The notes under the pieces: generated by a model
What the model saw: only the letters and a program-made list of their open reading frames with translations
Databases searched by the model: none
Told to the model about the DNA's origin: nothing
Translations under genes and position numbers: made by a program
From: Fervidibacter sinensis
Lineage (GTDB): Bacteria > Armatimonadota > Fervidibacteria > Fervidibacterales > Fervidibacteraceae
Assembly (NCBI GenBank): GCA_032161045.1
Contig: JAVHTH010000014.1
Direction: 5' to 3' (one strand)
Length of the DNA: 64,000 nucleotides
Part shown: positions 36,494 through 45,336 of the stretch, piece by piece
Layout of the letters: each line of letters opens with the position of its first letter
How positions within the stretch are numbered: position 1 is the first letter of the stretch

Positions 36494-37654
36494 TCAGTAT
36501 GTCGGCACAAGAGGCGACCAACCGTCATCAAGTTGCATCAACTCGTCAAAAGTCACCTCGCAACCCCTGTCAAGGGAAAGCCTGATCAAAAGCCCAACAT
36601 ATGACGCAGCCGCACCGTTGTCAATTCCGCAGTAAACCTTGTTTGGGTCACCTGCGCGAACTGCGTCAAAGAAGTTTTGCAAATGTTCAAGGGTATCGCC
36701 GGGTTGACCTTGACCTGCAATTCGCTCGCCCCTTTCTCTCAGCACGATGTAAGCGCCCAAAACATCAATGGCTCCCTTAGTCCCAATGAAATGGGCAGCC
36801 ATGCCTGTGAAACCTTGTGGGCTGATCCAGCCGTGCGAATAGTGAACAATGAGACCGTTCGGATACTTAAGCACTGCTGTGTAGTAGTCAGTGACATTTC
36901 TTTCGGGATTGTTGGGCTCAATCACATTTCGCCTCCCAACCGCATAAGCCGAAACTGGATGACTTCTCGTCACCCACCACATTAAGTTGAACTCGTGGAC
37001 AGCCTGCTCCAGCATCCAATCACCTGATAACTCTCGTTTGTTGAACCATCTCCCCAAACTACCCCAGTTGTTGTAGCGGTGAAAGCGCCCTTCAAGTAAC
37101 TCGCCAATTTCACCCTCGTGAACCCTCCTGATAACATCGGCACGACCTTGATGAGCACCCCACTGGAAACCAATCTGCACTACGACCCTCGGGTTCTTTT
37201 TGCGGGCTTCAAGGATCGCTCTGATTTCGTTCATCGTGATGGCAAGAGGCTTCTCGCCGTAAAAGTGTTTACCTGCGTTCAGAGCGTCAACATACATGGT
37301 CGCATGCCAGTTGCAAGGTGTGGCGATTACAAGGCAATCAATGTCGTCGCGAGCAAGTAAATCGCGGTAGTGAAACACACCTTTGTCACCCAGAGCATCA
37401 GGTCGGTATTTTTGCGCCTCCTGCACGATGGCAATTGCTCGTTCTCGGTTTTGGTCATTAATGTCGCAAACGGCAACGATGCGAATGTTGGGCAATTTGA
37501 GGGTTTCACGAAGAAGGTAAGTTCCACGACCACCTACACCGATAAAGGCACAGCGAAGTTCTCTCGGTTGCGCATTGGAAGATGAAAACGCACCAAGTGC
37601 AACTGTTGCAGATGCAGCCTTCAAAAACTCCCTTCGTCCCATTCGCTCTGACAT
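36494..37654 (-). CDS. Gfo/Idh/MocA family oxidoreductase with Tat signal
   Basis: NAD(P)-dependent sugar or inositol dehydrogenase-like enzyme. MGRREFLKAASATVALGAF is a twin-arginine signal, so this copy is probably periplasmic. The Rossmann start CAFIGVGGRGTYLL and the GEKPLA motif (HFYGEKPLAITMNE), with the conserved lysine, are present; EFNLMWWVTR lies in the C-terminal domain. ATG 37654 has AGGGGAG 8 bases upstream; the frame is open to 37678. The 231 bases between it and tig (36263-36493) show no gene. The substrate is unknown. Confidence 0.87.
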   Translation of the reverse strand: MSERMGRREFLKAASATVALGAFSSSNAQPRELRCAFIGVGGRGTYLLRETLKLPNIRIVAVCDINDQNRERAIAIVQEAQKYRPDALGDKGVFHYRDLLARDDIDCLVIATPCNWHATMYVDALNAGKHFYGEKPLAITMNEIRAILEARKKNPRVVVQIGFQWGAHQGRADVIRRVHEGEIGELLEGRFHRYNNWGSLGRWFNKRELSGDWMLEQAVHEFNLMWWVTRSHPVSAYAVGRRNVIEPNNPERNVTDYYTAVLKYPNGLIVHYSHGWISPQGFTGMAAHFIGTKGAIDVLGAYIVLRERGERIAGQGQPGDTLEHLQNFFDAVRAGDPNKVYCGIDNGAAASYVGLLIRLSLDRGCEVTFDELMQLDDGWSPLVPTY

Positions 37655-37695
37655 CACCCAATCTCCCCTTTCGGTCACTTATTGCACCGCAATCA

Positions 37696-37747
37696 AATGT
37701 AGCATCAGGTTCAACCCACCGCTTCGGCTAAAAGCCAACGCTGCATT
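37696..37747. repeat. Second copy of the TGTAGCGTC palindromic family
   Basis: AATGTAGCATCAGGTT at the left and CCAACGCTGCATT at the right are inverted, with GGCTAAAAG between. This matches the reverse complement of the 314-399 element, shortened by about 20 bases. It lies just upstream of the Gfo/Idh gene. Confidence 0.5.
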
Positions 37748-37782
37748 CGCTTGGGTCATCAAACTCAGTTGTCAGGAAATTG

Positions 37783-38136
37783 TCAAGGTTGCCTCTCCAG
37801 CGGGTAGTAGTAAGGTTGGACAAACGGAACTGGGGCGGGTTTGGGCAAGCCGAAACCCTTCCTCTCTTCAGGGATTTGCCAACCGAAAGGATGGGGAAAT
37901 ACAGGGGATGGGGTGGGCAAAACGAGAAACTTCTGCATCAGGCTCATTTGGGCAATTTGCTTCCTCAAGTCAGCAACTTTTTTCTCCAGTTCAGCAATTT
38001 TTCGCTCCGCCTCAGTAAGTCGTTTTTCCAGAGATTCAAACTTTTGTGCGACATCTTCGCTTTGAGTTCTCTGCTCTGCCGTCCAGCCAACTAAAAGTAG
38101 AGCCAATGCAACAGTGGCAACGATGAACCAACGCAT
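37783..38136 (-). CDS. Exported small coiled-coil protein
   Basis: 117 residues: a hydrophobic N-terminal signal or anchor (MRWFIVATVALALLLVGW), a heptad-patterned coiled coil at about residues 27-65 (KFESLEKRLTEAERKIAEL), and a Pro/Tyr-rich tail ending PYYYPLERQP. A GGAGGTGAGCGGCG site precedes the ATG. No family is recognised; an envelope-associated structural or adaptor role is possible. Confidence 0.7.
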   Translation of the reverse strand: MRWFIVATVALALLLVGWTAEQRTQSEDVAQKFESLEKRLTEAERKIAELEKKVADLRKQIAQMSLMQKFLVLPTPSPVFPHPFGWQIPEERKGFGLPKPAPVPFVQPYYYPLERQP

Positions 38137-38232
38137 CGCCGCTCACCTCCGTGTTGAGGAGCATTACCGCTCACGATTTTGCCACAAAATTTGCTTTGAA
38201 CGGCAAAAGAGCAAAATTGGCGGGTGAGGCAA

Positions 38233-38424
38233 ATGGAGCAAAACTACAGGGGCAGGACGATAAAATCGCTGTTGCTTGCGTGGGCAAGTTACCGCAAAGG
38301 CAATAGGGATGAAGCGGAACAAAGATTGAGCGAAATCGTAAATTGGTGGCAAAGTGAAGGGGGAAACTCTGAACTCAATTCAAAGCAATATCGCAGCCTT
38401 TTTGCTCTCCAATTTGGCTCCTGA
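38233..38424 (+). CDS. Small hypothetical protein
   Basis: 63 residues from ATG 38233 with GGGTGAGG just upstream. RTIKSLLLAWASYRKGNRDE followed by AEQRL resembles one TPR-like helix pair. It is divergent from the coiled-coil gene. The short length and single helix pair make this uncertain; it could be a chance frame. Confidence 0.4.
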   Translation: MEQNYRGRTIKSLLLAWASYRKGNRDEAEQRLSEIVNWWQSEGGNSELNSKQYRSLFALQFGS

Positions 38425-38459
38425 ATCTGAAGGTTCGTTAGCCATCGCTTTTACATCTC

Positions 38460-39218
38460 TCAAGGTGCGTTTTTGAACAAGACATCACCACGAACACCTC
38501 GGTGTGGATACTCGTCGGGCTCCCACTTGAAATTGGGCAGTTTCTGGACGGAAAAGATTTGCTCTGGAGGCGTGTTCAAAACTTTGTGGGCAAACTCCCA
38601 CTGCATCCTTTGACAGCGGTCAATATCAGCAGGGGTGTAGTTTCCTGAGCGGATTTGACGCTCAAGTTGAGCCAACTCTTCGGGAAAGATACCGGGCTTT
38701 AAAGCAATGTGAACTGCCTCCTTCGTTGAGAAGCGGTAAAGGATGAACTCGTTTCCCATCTTGGGGTCAATCTTTTGAGTTCCAAAGCGAATTCTACCAC
38801 CTGTCAGGTAAGCCACGACATCGCCAAAGCATGGCGAGTTGTTCGTTATCCCGCCAGTGTCGGTTCGGTCAATAACGCCATCAGGATAAAGAACTTTGAA
38901 GCCGAGACTTAACCCAACTGCTGCCGTAACTAAACCATCGCAAAGGTGACCGTGAAACTTCACCAAATCCTTGAGGGTGATGATTTTTGTTCGCTTTGCG
39001 TAACGACCAAGGCTGCTTTCAGTATCAAGGACATGAAACACAGGTGCATAGGGCGCTTTCGCTGCCCAGTCAAAGAAATACCATGTCGGCTTTAAGTCCG
39101 CTTCGGTATCTCGCTGAATTTGCTTAAAGTTGGGCTGAACTTGACTCGTCACAAACCCAGCAAGAGCGATGGAAAGAACCGCCCATGGCATTAACCAGTT
39201 GAGTTTTCGCACCTTCAT
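38460..39218 (-). CDS. Exported FmdE-domain protein
   Basis: FmdE domains were named from formylmethanofuran dehydrogenase subunit E but also occur in bacteria without that pathway. The signature KFHGHLCDGLVTAAVG is at about residues 88-103 and NNSPCFGDVVAYLTGG at about 125. An N-terminal hydrophobic segment (residues 8-25) suggests export or anchoring. 252 residues. Last gene of a minus-strand run from a permease, starting 13 bases after TauE. The conserved Cys and His suggest metal binding; the function is not known. Confidence 0.8.
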   Translation of the reverse strand: MKVRKLNWLMPWAVLSIALAGFVTSQVQPNFKQIQRDTEADLKPTWYFFDWAAKAPYAPVFHVLDTESSLGRYAKRTKIITLKDLVKFHGHLCDGLVTAAVGLSLGFKVLYPDGVIDRTDTGGITNNSPCFGDVVAYLTGGRIRFGTQKIDPKMGNEFILYRFSTKEAVHIALKPGIFPEELAQLERQIRSGNYTPADIDRCQRMQWEFAHKVLNTPPEQIFSVQKLPNFKWEPDEYPHRGVRGDVLFKNAP

Positions 39219-39231
39219 CTTTCGTCACCCC

Positions 39232-39993
39232 TCAAAGGAGCATTGTGACGAGTTTGTAAAGGGTCATGACGATGATGAGAACGGCGAACATTTGCTTTAG
39301 CCTTGGACCTGCGATGTAAAGGCTCGTCAACCTTGCACCCAAGAAAGAACCCAAAGCGCCAGCGACGAGCAACGATACTGTCAAAGCAAAGGAGAATTGG
39401 GCAGTTGAAAGGTGCGGAATAAGTGCCGAGAAAGAAGGTGGTGTGACAGCGAAGGCGTTAACGCCTGCGGCTCGTTTGGGTTCCATCCCAACTAAAATCA
39501 GCGTCGGCATAAGAAGGAAGCCGGGTCCAACACCCAATAGCCCACTGAGGACAGATATGGGAGCAGCCAGCAAAAGGGCAACCCAAAACTTTTCCTCGCT
39601 ACCTGAAAACTGAGCCGTTTTTGCTTCCTTTGAAGGCGCCAGCAACCGATAGGCAAGGTAGAAAACTGAGGCAAGGTAAATGAGCCAAATGTAAATTGGC
39701 TTGACAACTCCCGCAGATGCGAGCCATCCACCAAACGGCGCAAAGGTGGTGGTTACCAACGAAAGTGTGATCGCTTTCTTCCAATCAACAAATCCACTTT
39801 GAGCAAACCCGAAAACGGAGAAAAGAGCGGTGATGCCGTTGAGCAAAAGGCTCAAAGGTTGAACTTGGTGCACCAAATCGGACATGAACAGTGACAAAAA
39901 CGGGATAGCAGCAAAAGCGACACCGAGCCCGAGCATCCCAGAAATCACAGCAAGGACGAAAAGACCCATCGTCATCACAGCCAGCGTAATCAC
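39232..39993 (-). CDS. TauE/SafE family anion permease
   Basis: 253 residues, about eight hydrophobic helices in two repeats; GMLGLGVAFAAIPFL near residue 18 and LSGLLGVGPGFLLMPTLI near 145 are the two internal repeat motifs of COG0730 proteins, which move sulfite, sulfoacetate or related sulfur anions. GTG start at 39993 with AGGTGACTGGA upstream, 6 bases after the zinc-ribbon peptide stop. The substrate is unknown. Confidence 0.88.
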   Translation of the reverse strand: MITLAVMTMGLFVLAVISGMLGLGVAFAAIPFLSLFMSDLVHQVQPLSLLLNGITALFSVFGFAQSGFVDWKKAITLSLVTTTFAPFGGWLASAGVVKPIYIWLIYLASVFYLAYRLLAPSKEAKTAQFSGSEEKFWVALLLAAPISVLSGLLGVGPGFLLMPTLILVGMEPKRAAGVNAFAVTPPSFSALIPHLSTAQFSFALTVSLLVAGALGSFLGARLTSLYIAGPRLKQMFAVLIIVMTLYKLVTMLL

Positions 39994-39999
39994 TTCCAG

Positions 40000-40095
40000 T
40001 CACCTCATAGTTTGTGTGCAGTTTGTAGTTATCTGCGAAATGCAGTTAATTTCAACAATTTCGCCACAATTGGTGCACCTGTAGGTGTAGGTCAC
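40000..40095 (-). CDS. 31-residue zinc-ribbon peptide, FmdB-like start
   Basis: The reading MTYTYRCTNCGEIVE starts like FmdB-family zinc ribbons (TYEYRCxxCG) and has four cysteines at residues 7, 10, 18 and 26. Its GTG start at 40093-40095 overlaps the TGA of the upstream CCC gene (CCGTGACC), and the next gene starts 6 bases after its stop, so it is tightly embedded in the operon. No paralogue is visible. It could be a truncated FmdB or a genuine metal-binding peptide. Confidence 0.6.
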   Translation of the reverse strand: MTYTYRCTNCGEIVEINCISQITTNCTQTMR

Positions 40096-40442
40096 GGTTC
40101 CGCTACCTCCCTTTGAAGCGCCTCGCTGAGGGCTTCAGCGACTTGGGATGGTTCGGCGACCCCAATGGCTATCAGCGATCCGTCAAGGGCAAGCATCGGA
40201 AAAGCATACGCACCGTAAAGAACGAGCACCTTCTCCACTTGTTTCCTCAACACCTCGTTGAGTGAATCAAACTGGTCAGGGGCAGTGAGGTCAACGACTT
40301 GAACATCAAAACCGCACTCCTTTATCGCTTGTTTCAATACCTCAACATCCTCTGGGGTCTGTCCAATCGTGCAGCAGCACGACGCACTTTTACTGTCCCG
40401 CTTTAGAACAGCCGTTATCAAAGTGATTGTGCCCTGCTGCAT
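40092..40442 (-). CDS. Thioredoxin-fold-like protein with CCC motif
   Basis: 116 residues. A Cys-Cys-Cys triplet (SASCCCTIGQ) at about residues 22-24 follows the first strand. VLVLYGAYAFPMLALDGSLI has the cis-Pro/strand pattern of thioredoxin-like folds. This broadly resembles ArsD-type metallochaperones, which use an N-terminal CC pair, but the match is weak. GAGGTG precedes the ATG. It is 20 bases from the redox disulfide gene upstream and overlaps the zinc-ribbon peptide. Confidence 0.65.
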   Translation of the reverse strand: MQQGTITLITAVLKRDSKSASCCCTIGQTPEDVEVLKQAIKECGFDVQVVDLTAPDQFDSLNEVLRKQVEKVLVLYGAYAFPMLALDGSLIAIGVAEPSQVAEALSEALQREVAEP

Positions 40443-40462
40443 TCCACATCACCTCGTAAAAA

Positions 40463-40744
40463 TCAACTACTTGCATCGGCTTGAGTAGCCAAGTAAGTCG
40501 TCAGCATCTGTGTAATCTCTGAGACACTTGGCACTTTACCCTGTGAAAGCACCTTGCCGTTAACGACAAGCGCAGGTGTCGTCATTGCCCTGTATTGTCG
40601 CAAGCGCTTCAGCATCTCCTGCATGTTCGTCACATGTTCAACTTCGGCGTCAATACCCAATTGCTGAACCGCCTGCTTGACATTGTTCTCAAGGGCGTAG
40701 CAACGAGCACAACCCGGACCGAGGATTTCAATCTTAAGCGACAT
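40463..40744 (-). CDS. Thioredoxin-fold redox disulfide protein (TM0996/MTH895 type)
   Basis: 93 residues starting MSLKIEILGPGCARCYALE; the CARC disulfide after strand 1, then VEHVTNMQEML, TTPALVVNGKV and GKVPSVSEI, all typical of the small redox-active disulfide family found beside ArsP-type permeases. GAAAGGAGGGG lies upstream of ATG 40744; the longer open frame is not used. It probably delivers electrons or metal to the adjacent permease. Confidence 0.87.
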   Translation of the reverse strand: MSLKIEILGPGCARCYALENNVKQAVQQLGIDAEVEHVTNMQEMLKRLRQYRAMTTPALVVNGKVLSQGKVPSVSEITQMLTTYLATQADASS

Positions 40745-40780
40745 TGTGACCCCTCCTTTCGGGTTATTCGTTTTTAGATG

Positions 40781-40865
40781 GTCGGGCTCCTGCCCGACTG
40801 CAAATTGACACTCAGAGGGCTCGGCTCCTGCCGAGCCGAAAAAATTGGCACGCCAGAGGCGTGCC
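40781..40865. repeat. Three short hairpins between permease and redox gene
   Basis: GTCGGGCTCCTGCCCGAC, GGCTCGGCTCCTGCCGAGCC and GGCACGCCAGAGGCGTGCC are three consecutive perfect or near-perfect palindromes in the 142-base gap inside the operon. CTCCTGCC cores like these also occur at 14991-15046. They may be mRNA processing or attenuation hairpins. Confidence 0.7.
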
Positions 40866-40886
40866 CTCCAAAATTTGTCCAAGACT

Positions 40887-41963
40887 TCATCTCCAAACTG
40901 TGTTGCCTGCAAGCCAGCCGACAAATGTGCCTAAGATGACGATGGTCACGACATAAACCGCTGCTTTGCGAATTCCAAAAATGCGAGCGATGGCAATCCA
41001 GTTGGGCAAACTTAAACCCGGTCCCGTCAAAAGCAACGCCAACGCCGGACCTTTACCCATCCCAAGTTCCATTAACTTGTGCACAAATGGAGCCTCGGTC
41101 ATCGTCGCAAAGTAACTGATTGCCCCAATGAGCGTCGCAATGAAAGAAGATCGCAGACTATTGCCACCGAGCCATTGTTGGACGATTTCCTTTGGCAAGA
41201 GCACACCAATTACGCCTACGATGAAAACACCGACCAAAAGCAGGGGCAGAATGATGCGGACGAACCACCAAGTCTCTTGGAGCCAACGGCGAATTTCATC
41301 GGGCGGTTTAATTTTCCAAGCGTAAAGCGCTACGATGACCATCCCGATAGCCCAAACAATAACCTTTTGCCAATACGGACCTGTTCGCACAAGGTAGTTG
41401 GGCGCCAAAAGGTCAACAACGATGAGGAGCAAGAGAACGATGTCTGTCCTTTTAACCGATGGCAAAGCCTCAGCGGCATTCAATCCATCGGTGCTGATGC
41501 TTTGGACTTCCGAAAGGCGTTGAATTTCCTCCCGGTAGAAGGCGAAAGTCATGACTGTACCAACAACCATCGCCATTAGCAAGGCTGTGATGATTCGGAC
41601 AAGCGCCATGTCCCAACCCAAAATTGCTCCAGTGTATGTCAGCGCTAAAATGTTTGTCGCTGGAGCAACCCAAAGGATGATAAAGGCGGCGCCGATGCCA
41701 GCACCGGCAAAGTAAACGCCCGCAGAAACTGGAATGACCGTGCATGAACAAGCAGCCACGAAGAAACTGGCAAAGGCAGCGATGATGAAAGAACGAATTC
41801 GGCTGGCAGCAATTCCAAGGTAATGCAAAACTGTCTCTTTGGGTATGAACGCCACCATCCCGCCAGCCAGCAAGAAAGCGGGCACAAGACAAGTTAGAAT
41901 GTGGTAGGCGATATAATCTTCCAGTGCCAGCAAGCCGCCTTTTATGAGCGACCAAAGGAACAT
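40887..41963 (-). CDS. ArsP/DUF318-type permease
   Basis: 359 residues with about ten hydrophobic helices. AACSCTVIPVSAGVYFAGAG with its Cys-Ser-Cys, ILWVAPATNILALTYTGAIL and a second repeat near FATMTEAPFVHKLMELGMG match PF03773 permeases, one of which exports organoarsenicals. ATG 41963 has GGAGG about 9 bases upstream; the frame is open to 42008. First gene of the minus-strand run through the redox, CCC, zinc-ribbon, TauE and FmdE genes. Confidence 0.87.
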   Translation of the reverse strand: MFLWSLIKGGLLALEDYIAYHILTCLVPAFLLAGGMVAFIPKETVLHYLGIAASRIRSFIIAAFASFFVAACSCTVIPVSAGVYFAGAGIGAAFIILWVAPATNILALTYTGAILGWDMALVRIITALLMAMVVGTVMTFAFYREEIQRLSEVQSISTDGLNAAEALPSVKRTDIVLLLLIVVDLLAPNYLVRTGPYWQKVIVWAIGMVIVALYAWKIKPPDEIRRWLQETWWFVRIILPLLLVGVFIVGVIGVLLPKEIVQQWLGGNSLRSSFIATLIGAISYFATMTEAPFVHKLMELGMGKGPALALLLTGPGLSLPNWIAIARIFGIRKAAVYVVTIVILGTFVGWLAGNTVWR

Positions 41964-42091
41964 GGCTTTGCCTCCTTGACAAAAACCTTTGTTTTGACCG
42001 TTGCGCATCGGTCAAAATTATGACACGATACTAAAGGCAGCGAGAACCGGTTTGTCGGTGAAAAACCCTAAATGGGACGAAGGTGACTGGG

Positions 42092-42277
42092 ATGGCGAAT
42101 TTGAGCGAATTTGCAAGGCAACTTGCGTTGGCTCGTTGGCGCAAAACACCGAAAGTTAGGAAACGCTGTCCAATTTGCGGTAAAGACTTTGAAGGACCAC
42201 CTCAACGCAAGTTTTGCTGCAACCGATGCAAAGCGAACGCATGGTATCGCGAAAAACGGCAAAGAAGGAAGCCTTGA
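42092..42277 (+). CDS. Small zinc-ribbon protein
   Basis: 61 residues, MANLSEFARQLALARWRK then RCPICGKDFEG and RKFCCNRCKANAWYREKR, giving C-x2-C and C-C-x2-C clusters in a basic context: probably a zinc-bound nucleic-acid-binding peptide. GAAGGTGA precedes ATG 42092 (a GTG at 42083 is in frame). It is divergent from the permease and convergent with UPF0182. No named family is recognised. Confidence 0.65.
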   Translation: MANLSEFARQLALARWRKTPKVRKRCPICGKDFEGPPQRKFCCNRCKANAWYREKRQRRKP

Positions 42278-42309
42278 TTTGGTTTGGTTTTAAAACTGCT
42301 TCGGCATGC

Positions 42310-45201
42310 CTACTGCGCCGGCACTGCCTCCAGTTGTTCCTTCAACTTCGCTGCAAGTTGTTTTGCTTGCTGGAGTAACTTGCCGAAGCGGGCAAAATCG
42401 CCTTGCTTTAAACTTTCCTCCGCCTGAGTGAGCGATTGCTCCAATTGCTCTACAACTCGCTTTAACTGCGGTGCGATTGTCGTTGGAGTTGGTGGAGTTG
42501 CTTGTTGTGGCGTGGTTATTTCAACCGGTGCTGTTTCCCTTCGCCGTCTCATCAATTTCGCCAGAGCCGAAGGCAAAGTTTCGTCCATGACCACATCCCT
42601 TTGGTTGGCGACGATGACTCGTTTGAGTTCTGGCAACCTCGTCTCCGTTGCCACCAAGAAGAGTGGCTCAACATAGAGCAGTGAACCGTCCATTGGAATG
42701 ACAAGCAAGTTGCCCCTGAGAACATCGGAGCCATGTTGCTTCCACAAAGTCAAGTGCTGGGAAATTTCCGCATCGTTGTCAATGCGCGATTCAACTTGAG
42801 CAGGACCGAAAATTTGTCGCCCCGGTGGCATCTTCAAGATGACCAATTCGCCCAACTGGGGCAAATCGCAGCGAGCCATCATCAGCGCTACAAGGTTGTG
42901 CCTTTCGGCAACAGGGCTTGTTTGTGGTGAACCTAAAGGTGCAGTGAAGTAGGGCGTGAAAGGCAAAATGAGCGCAAACTCAAGCGGCGGGTGGGTATCT
43001 CCTGAACTCGGCATCCTCATCATGACATAGTAGGGTTCAACCTCTTGCCTTTGCGCCTCGTAAACTTCCTGAGCAATTCGCCACAAGTCTTCCCGCTGGT
43101 AAAACTGCTCGGGGTCGGTAATGTGATACAGGCAAAGTTTTTCGGCTTGGATGCGAAAGTAAGTGACGGGATAGCGCAAGTGCCTTTGAAGGGACTTCGG
43201 CATTTCTGAAAGCGGTCGGAAGAGACGGGGGAAAATGCGGGCGTAAGTTTTCACGATCGGGTCGGTCTCGTCTGCAATGTAGAAGCGGGTCGTGCCGTGA
43301 TAAGCGTCAATCACGACCTTGACAGAATTGCGGATGTAGTTGAAAGTGAACTTTTCACGCACCTGCTTGTTGCCAATGTTGACAGTTTGCTCCAAGTCGT
43401 AAGGTTCGGAGTAGGGGAAGTTGCTTGAATGGGTGTAAGCGTCGCAAATCCAAAAGAGTCGTCCGTCGGCGATGACGATGTAAGGGTCAGAATCGTAAAT
43501 CAGGAACGGGGCAATCACTCGCACTCGTTCGTGAATGTTGCGTCGCCAAAGGATTTTGCTTTCGCGCGTGATTGGATTGGGCAAAAGCAAATTAGGGTCG
43601 TTGAACCTTAAGGCGAAGGCGAGGCGATTAATGTAGTTGCCGATTGGTGAACCACCCTTGCCTTTATAGACCGTCCGAGCCATTCCTCCTTCTTCGCTGT
43701 CACTTCCCTCGCGGGGGTAGTCAAACTCTTGAACTTTTGTCCGCACAATCACATAATCGTTGGTCAACTCGCCGAAGTAAATTCTCGGCTCGCGAATTTC
43801 AAACTCGCGGAATTTCGTTTGTGGCGGGATGTCCTTGACCCACAGAACTGGCATTCCCTCTTGCTCAATTTCGTTCACAGGCGTCACGACCACGCCGAAA
43901 CCGTGAGTCCAAAGGAAGTGACGAGTATACCAAGTCGGTCTCAGAGCCTCTATGTTCAACTCGCGGGCAGCGATCATCACTTGCCGATAGACCCCATCAA
44001 CGACATATCTGTCAACATCAACATCGGCGAATTGGTAGTAGGCTCGGATTGACTGAAGTTGTTGGAGTGTGTCACGCAGTGGTCGGTAATCCCACAACCT
44101 AACGCTCGCCAGCAAATCTTTATTGCGGTCAAGGATTTCTTGTGTTAGATCCCCTCGGAATGGGTAGCGGACATCTTTCAAGCGATGCAGCCCGTAGGCG
44201 AGTCGTGTCATGGCAATGTTGTAACGCAGGTAAGGCTTTTCCATCGTCAACTCGTTCGGCTTGACAACATATCGTTGGACGAGAGCCGGCAACAAATTGC
44301 CAGCGAGCCAAGCGATGACGAAGACAGAAGCCAAAACAATCCCAGCCTTCAAAGGAGGTCGCCACCAAACATTTGCCAGCACCAAAAAACCGCCGACGAT
44401 GAAAACAATTGTCAAGACCCAAAGTGCTGGCAAGCGAATTTTCAAATCGGTGAAACCAGCGCCCCAAACCGCTTCGTCACCGACTTTGCCGTAAAGCAAC
44501 TCAAACATGTTGAGCCTAAAGTGAATTGCGCCGAGGAAAAGTAGAGTGGCGGCAAGAACGAGCAAGTGGGTTCGGATAAGCGGGGTCGCGTAACTCATCA
44601 TCGCTCGGATTTGGCTTCGCAAGGTTGTTGGGTATCGTCCGGTCAATGCCAAGTCAACAAAGGCGTAGAAAGCGTAGTAGGCAGCAGTCAAACCCAAAGC
44701 CAGAAAACCTGCTCCAATGAGATAGCCGTAGATGAACCGCCAAAACGGCAACCTGAAAAGGAAGAAACTCAAATCCTTTCCGAACACAGGGTCACTTTCG
44801 CCCATGGGTTGAGCGAACCAAAAGAGCAAAACCAAATCCCACCGTTTCGCTGCAGCCAGTCCAACCACAACCCCGAAAATGAGGGCAACGATCACGACGA
44901 ACCAACGAAAGCCCATTTCCATCCAAAGCAGTGCTTGCCCAAGCCAACCTGCTGGAAAGTGCCGCCAACGACGCCAAGTGATGAGCCTTTGGGCGATGAC
45001 CAAGTTGACAGCGATGAGCAGAGCGAAGAAAGCACCTACTGTGAGACCGACCACAACTTTCGCCAACATGCGAAGCCAAAAAACTCCCGTATAACCTAAC
45101 TCGCGAAACCAAAGCCAGTCGGTGTAAACTTGCGCAATTTGCTTTGCGAAAAGGAACAAGACAATGAGCACGATGAGAGCGATCCAAAGGAAACGGCGCA
45201 T
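42310..45201 (-). CDS. UPF0182 family membrane protein
   Basis: 963 residues. Seven or so N-terminal helices (about residues 1-320), then a very large extracytoplasmic part with hallmark stretches RYLRYNIAMTRLAYGL-like (PYLRYNIAMTRLAYGL), NEIEQEGMPVLWVKDIPP and FGELTNDYVIV. The C-terminus (about 900-960) is a charged coiled coil (LEQSLTQAEESLKQGDFARF). ATG 45201 has GAGGTGAAGG upstream; the longer frame to 45243 is not used. Common in Actinobacteria, cyanobacteria and Armatimonadota; the function is unknown. Confidence 0.9.
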   Translation of the reverse strand: MRRFLWIALIVLIVLFLFAKQIAQVYTDWLWFRELGYTGVFWLRMLAKVVVGLTVGAFFALLIAVNLVIAQRLITWRRWRHFPAGWLGQALLWMEMGFRWFVVIVALIFGVVVGLAAAKRWDLVLLFWFAQPMGESDPVFGKDLSFFLFRLPFWRFIYGYLIGAGFLALGLTAAYYAFYAFVDLALTGRYPTTLRSQIRAMMSYATPLIRTHLLVLAATLLFLGAIHFRLNMFELLYGKVGDEAVWGAGFTDLKIRLPALWVLTIVFIVGGFLVLANVWWRPPLKAGIVLASVFVIAWLAGNLLPALVQRYVVKPNELTMEKPYLRYNIAMTRLAYGLHRLKDVRYPFRGDLTQEILDRNKDLLASVRLWDYRPLRDTLQQLQSIRAYYQFADVDVDRYVVDGVYRQVMIAARELNIEALRPTWYTRHFLWTHGFGVVVTPVNEIEQEGMPVLWVKDIPPQTKFREFEIREPRIYFGELTNDYVIVRTKVQEFDYPREGSDSEEGGMARTVYKGKGGSPIGNYINRLAFALRFNDPNLLLPNPITRESKILWRRNIHERVRVIAPFLIYDSDPYIVIADGRLFWICDAYTHSSNFPYSEPYDLEQTVNIGNKQVREKFTFNYIRNSVKVVIDAYHGTTRFYIADETDPIVKTYARIFPRLFRPLSEMPKSLQRHLRYPVTYFRIQAEKLCLYHITDPEQFYQREDLWRIAQEVYEAQRQEVEPYYVMMRMPSSGDTHPPLEFALILPFTPYFTAPLGSPQTSPVAERHNLVALMMARCDLPQLGELVILKMPPGRQIFGPAQVESRIDNDAEISQHLTLWKQHGSDVLRGNLLVIPMDGSLLYVEPLFLVATETRLPELKRVIVANQRDVVMDETLPSALAKLMRRRRETAPVEITTPQQATPPTPTTIAPQLKRVVEQLEQSLTQAEESLKQGDFARFGKLLQQAKQLAAKLKEQLEAVPAQ

Positions 45202-45336
45202 GACCTTCACCTCGCCTAAAAACTTTGGCACAACTAATATCAACCTGTTTCCGGGACAGGGTAACCGATATCGTCGCTTAAAAATTTGTCAACAACCTCA
45301 GGCAGAGCATGTGGAGACAGTGGTGTGGAGTTTCGC

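Noticed and set aside
36301..36531. 76-residue minus-strand open frame after the Gfo/Idh gene
   Set aside because: It overlaps the 3' end of that gene, lacks a clear ribosome-binding site and matches no family.
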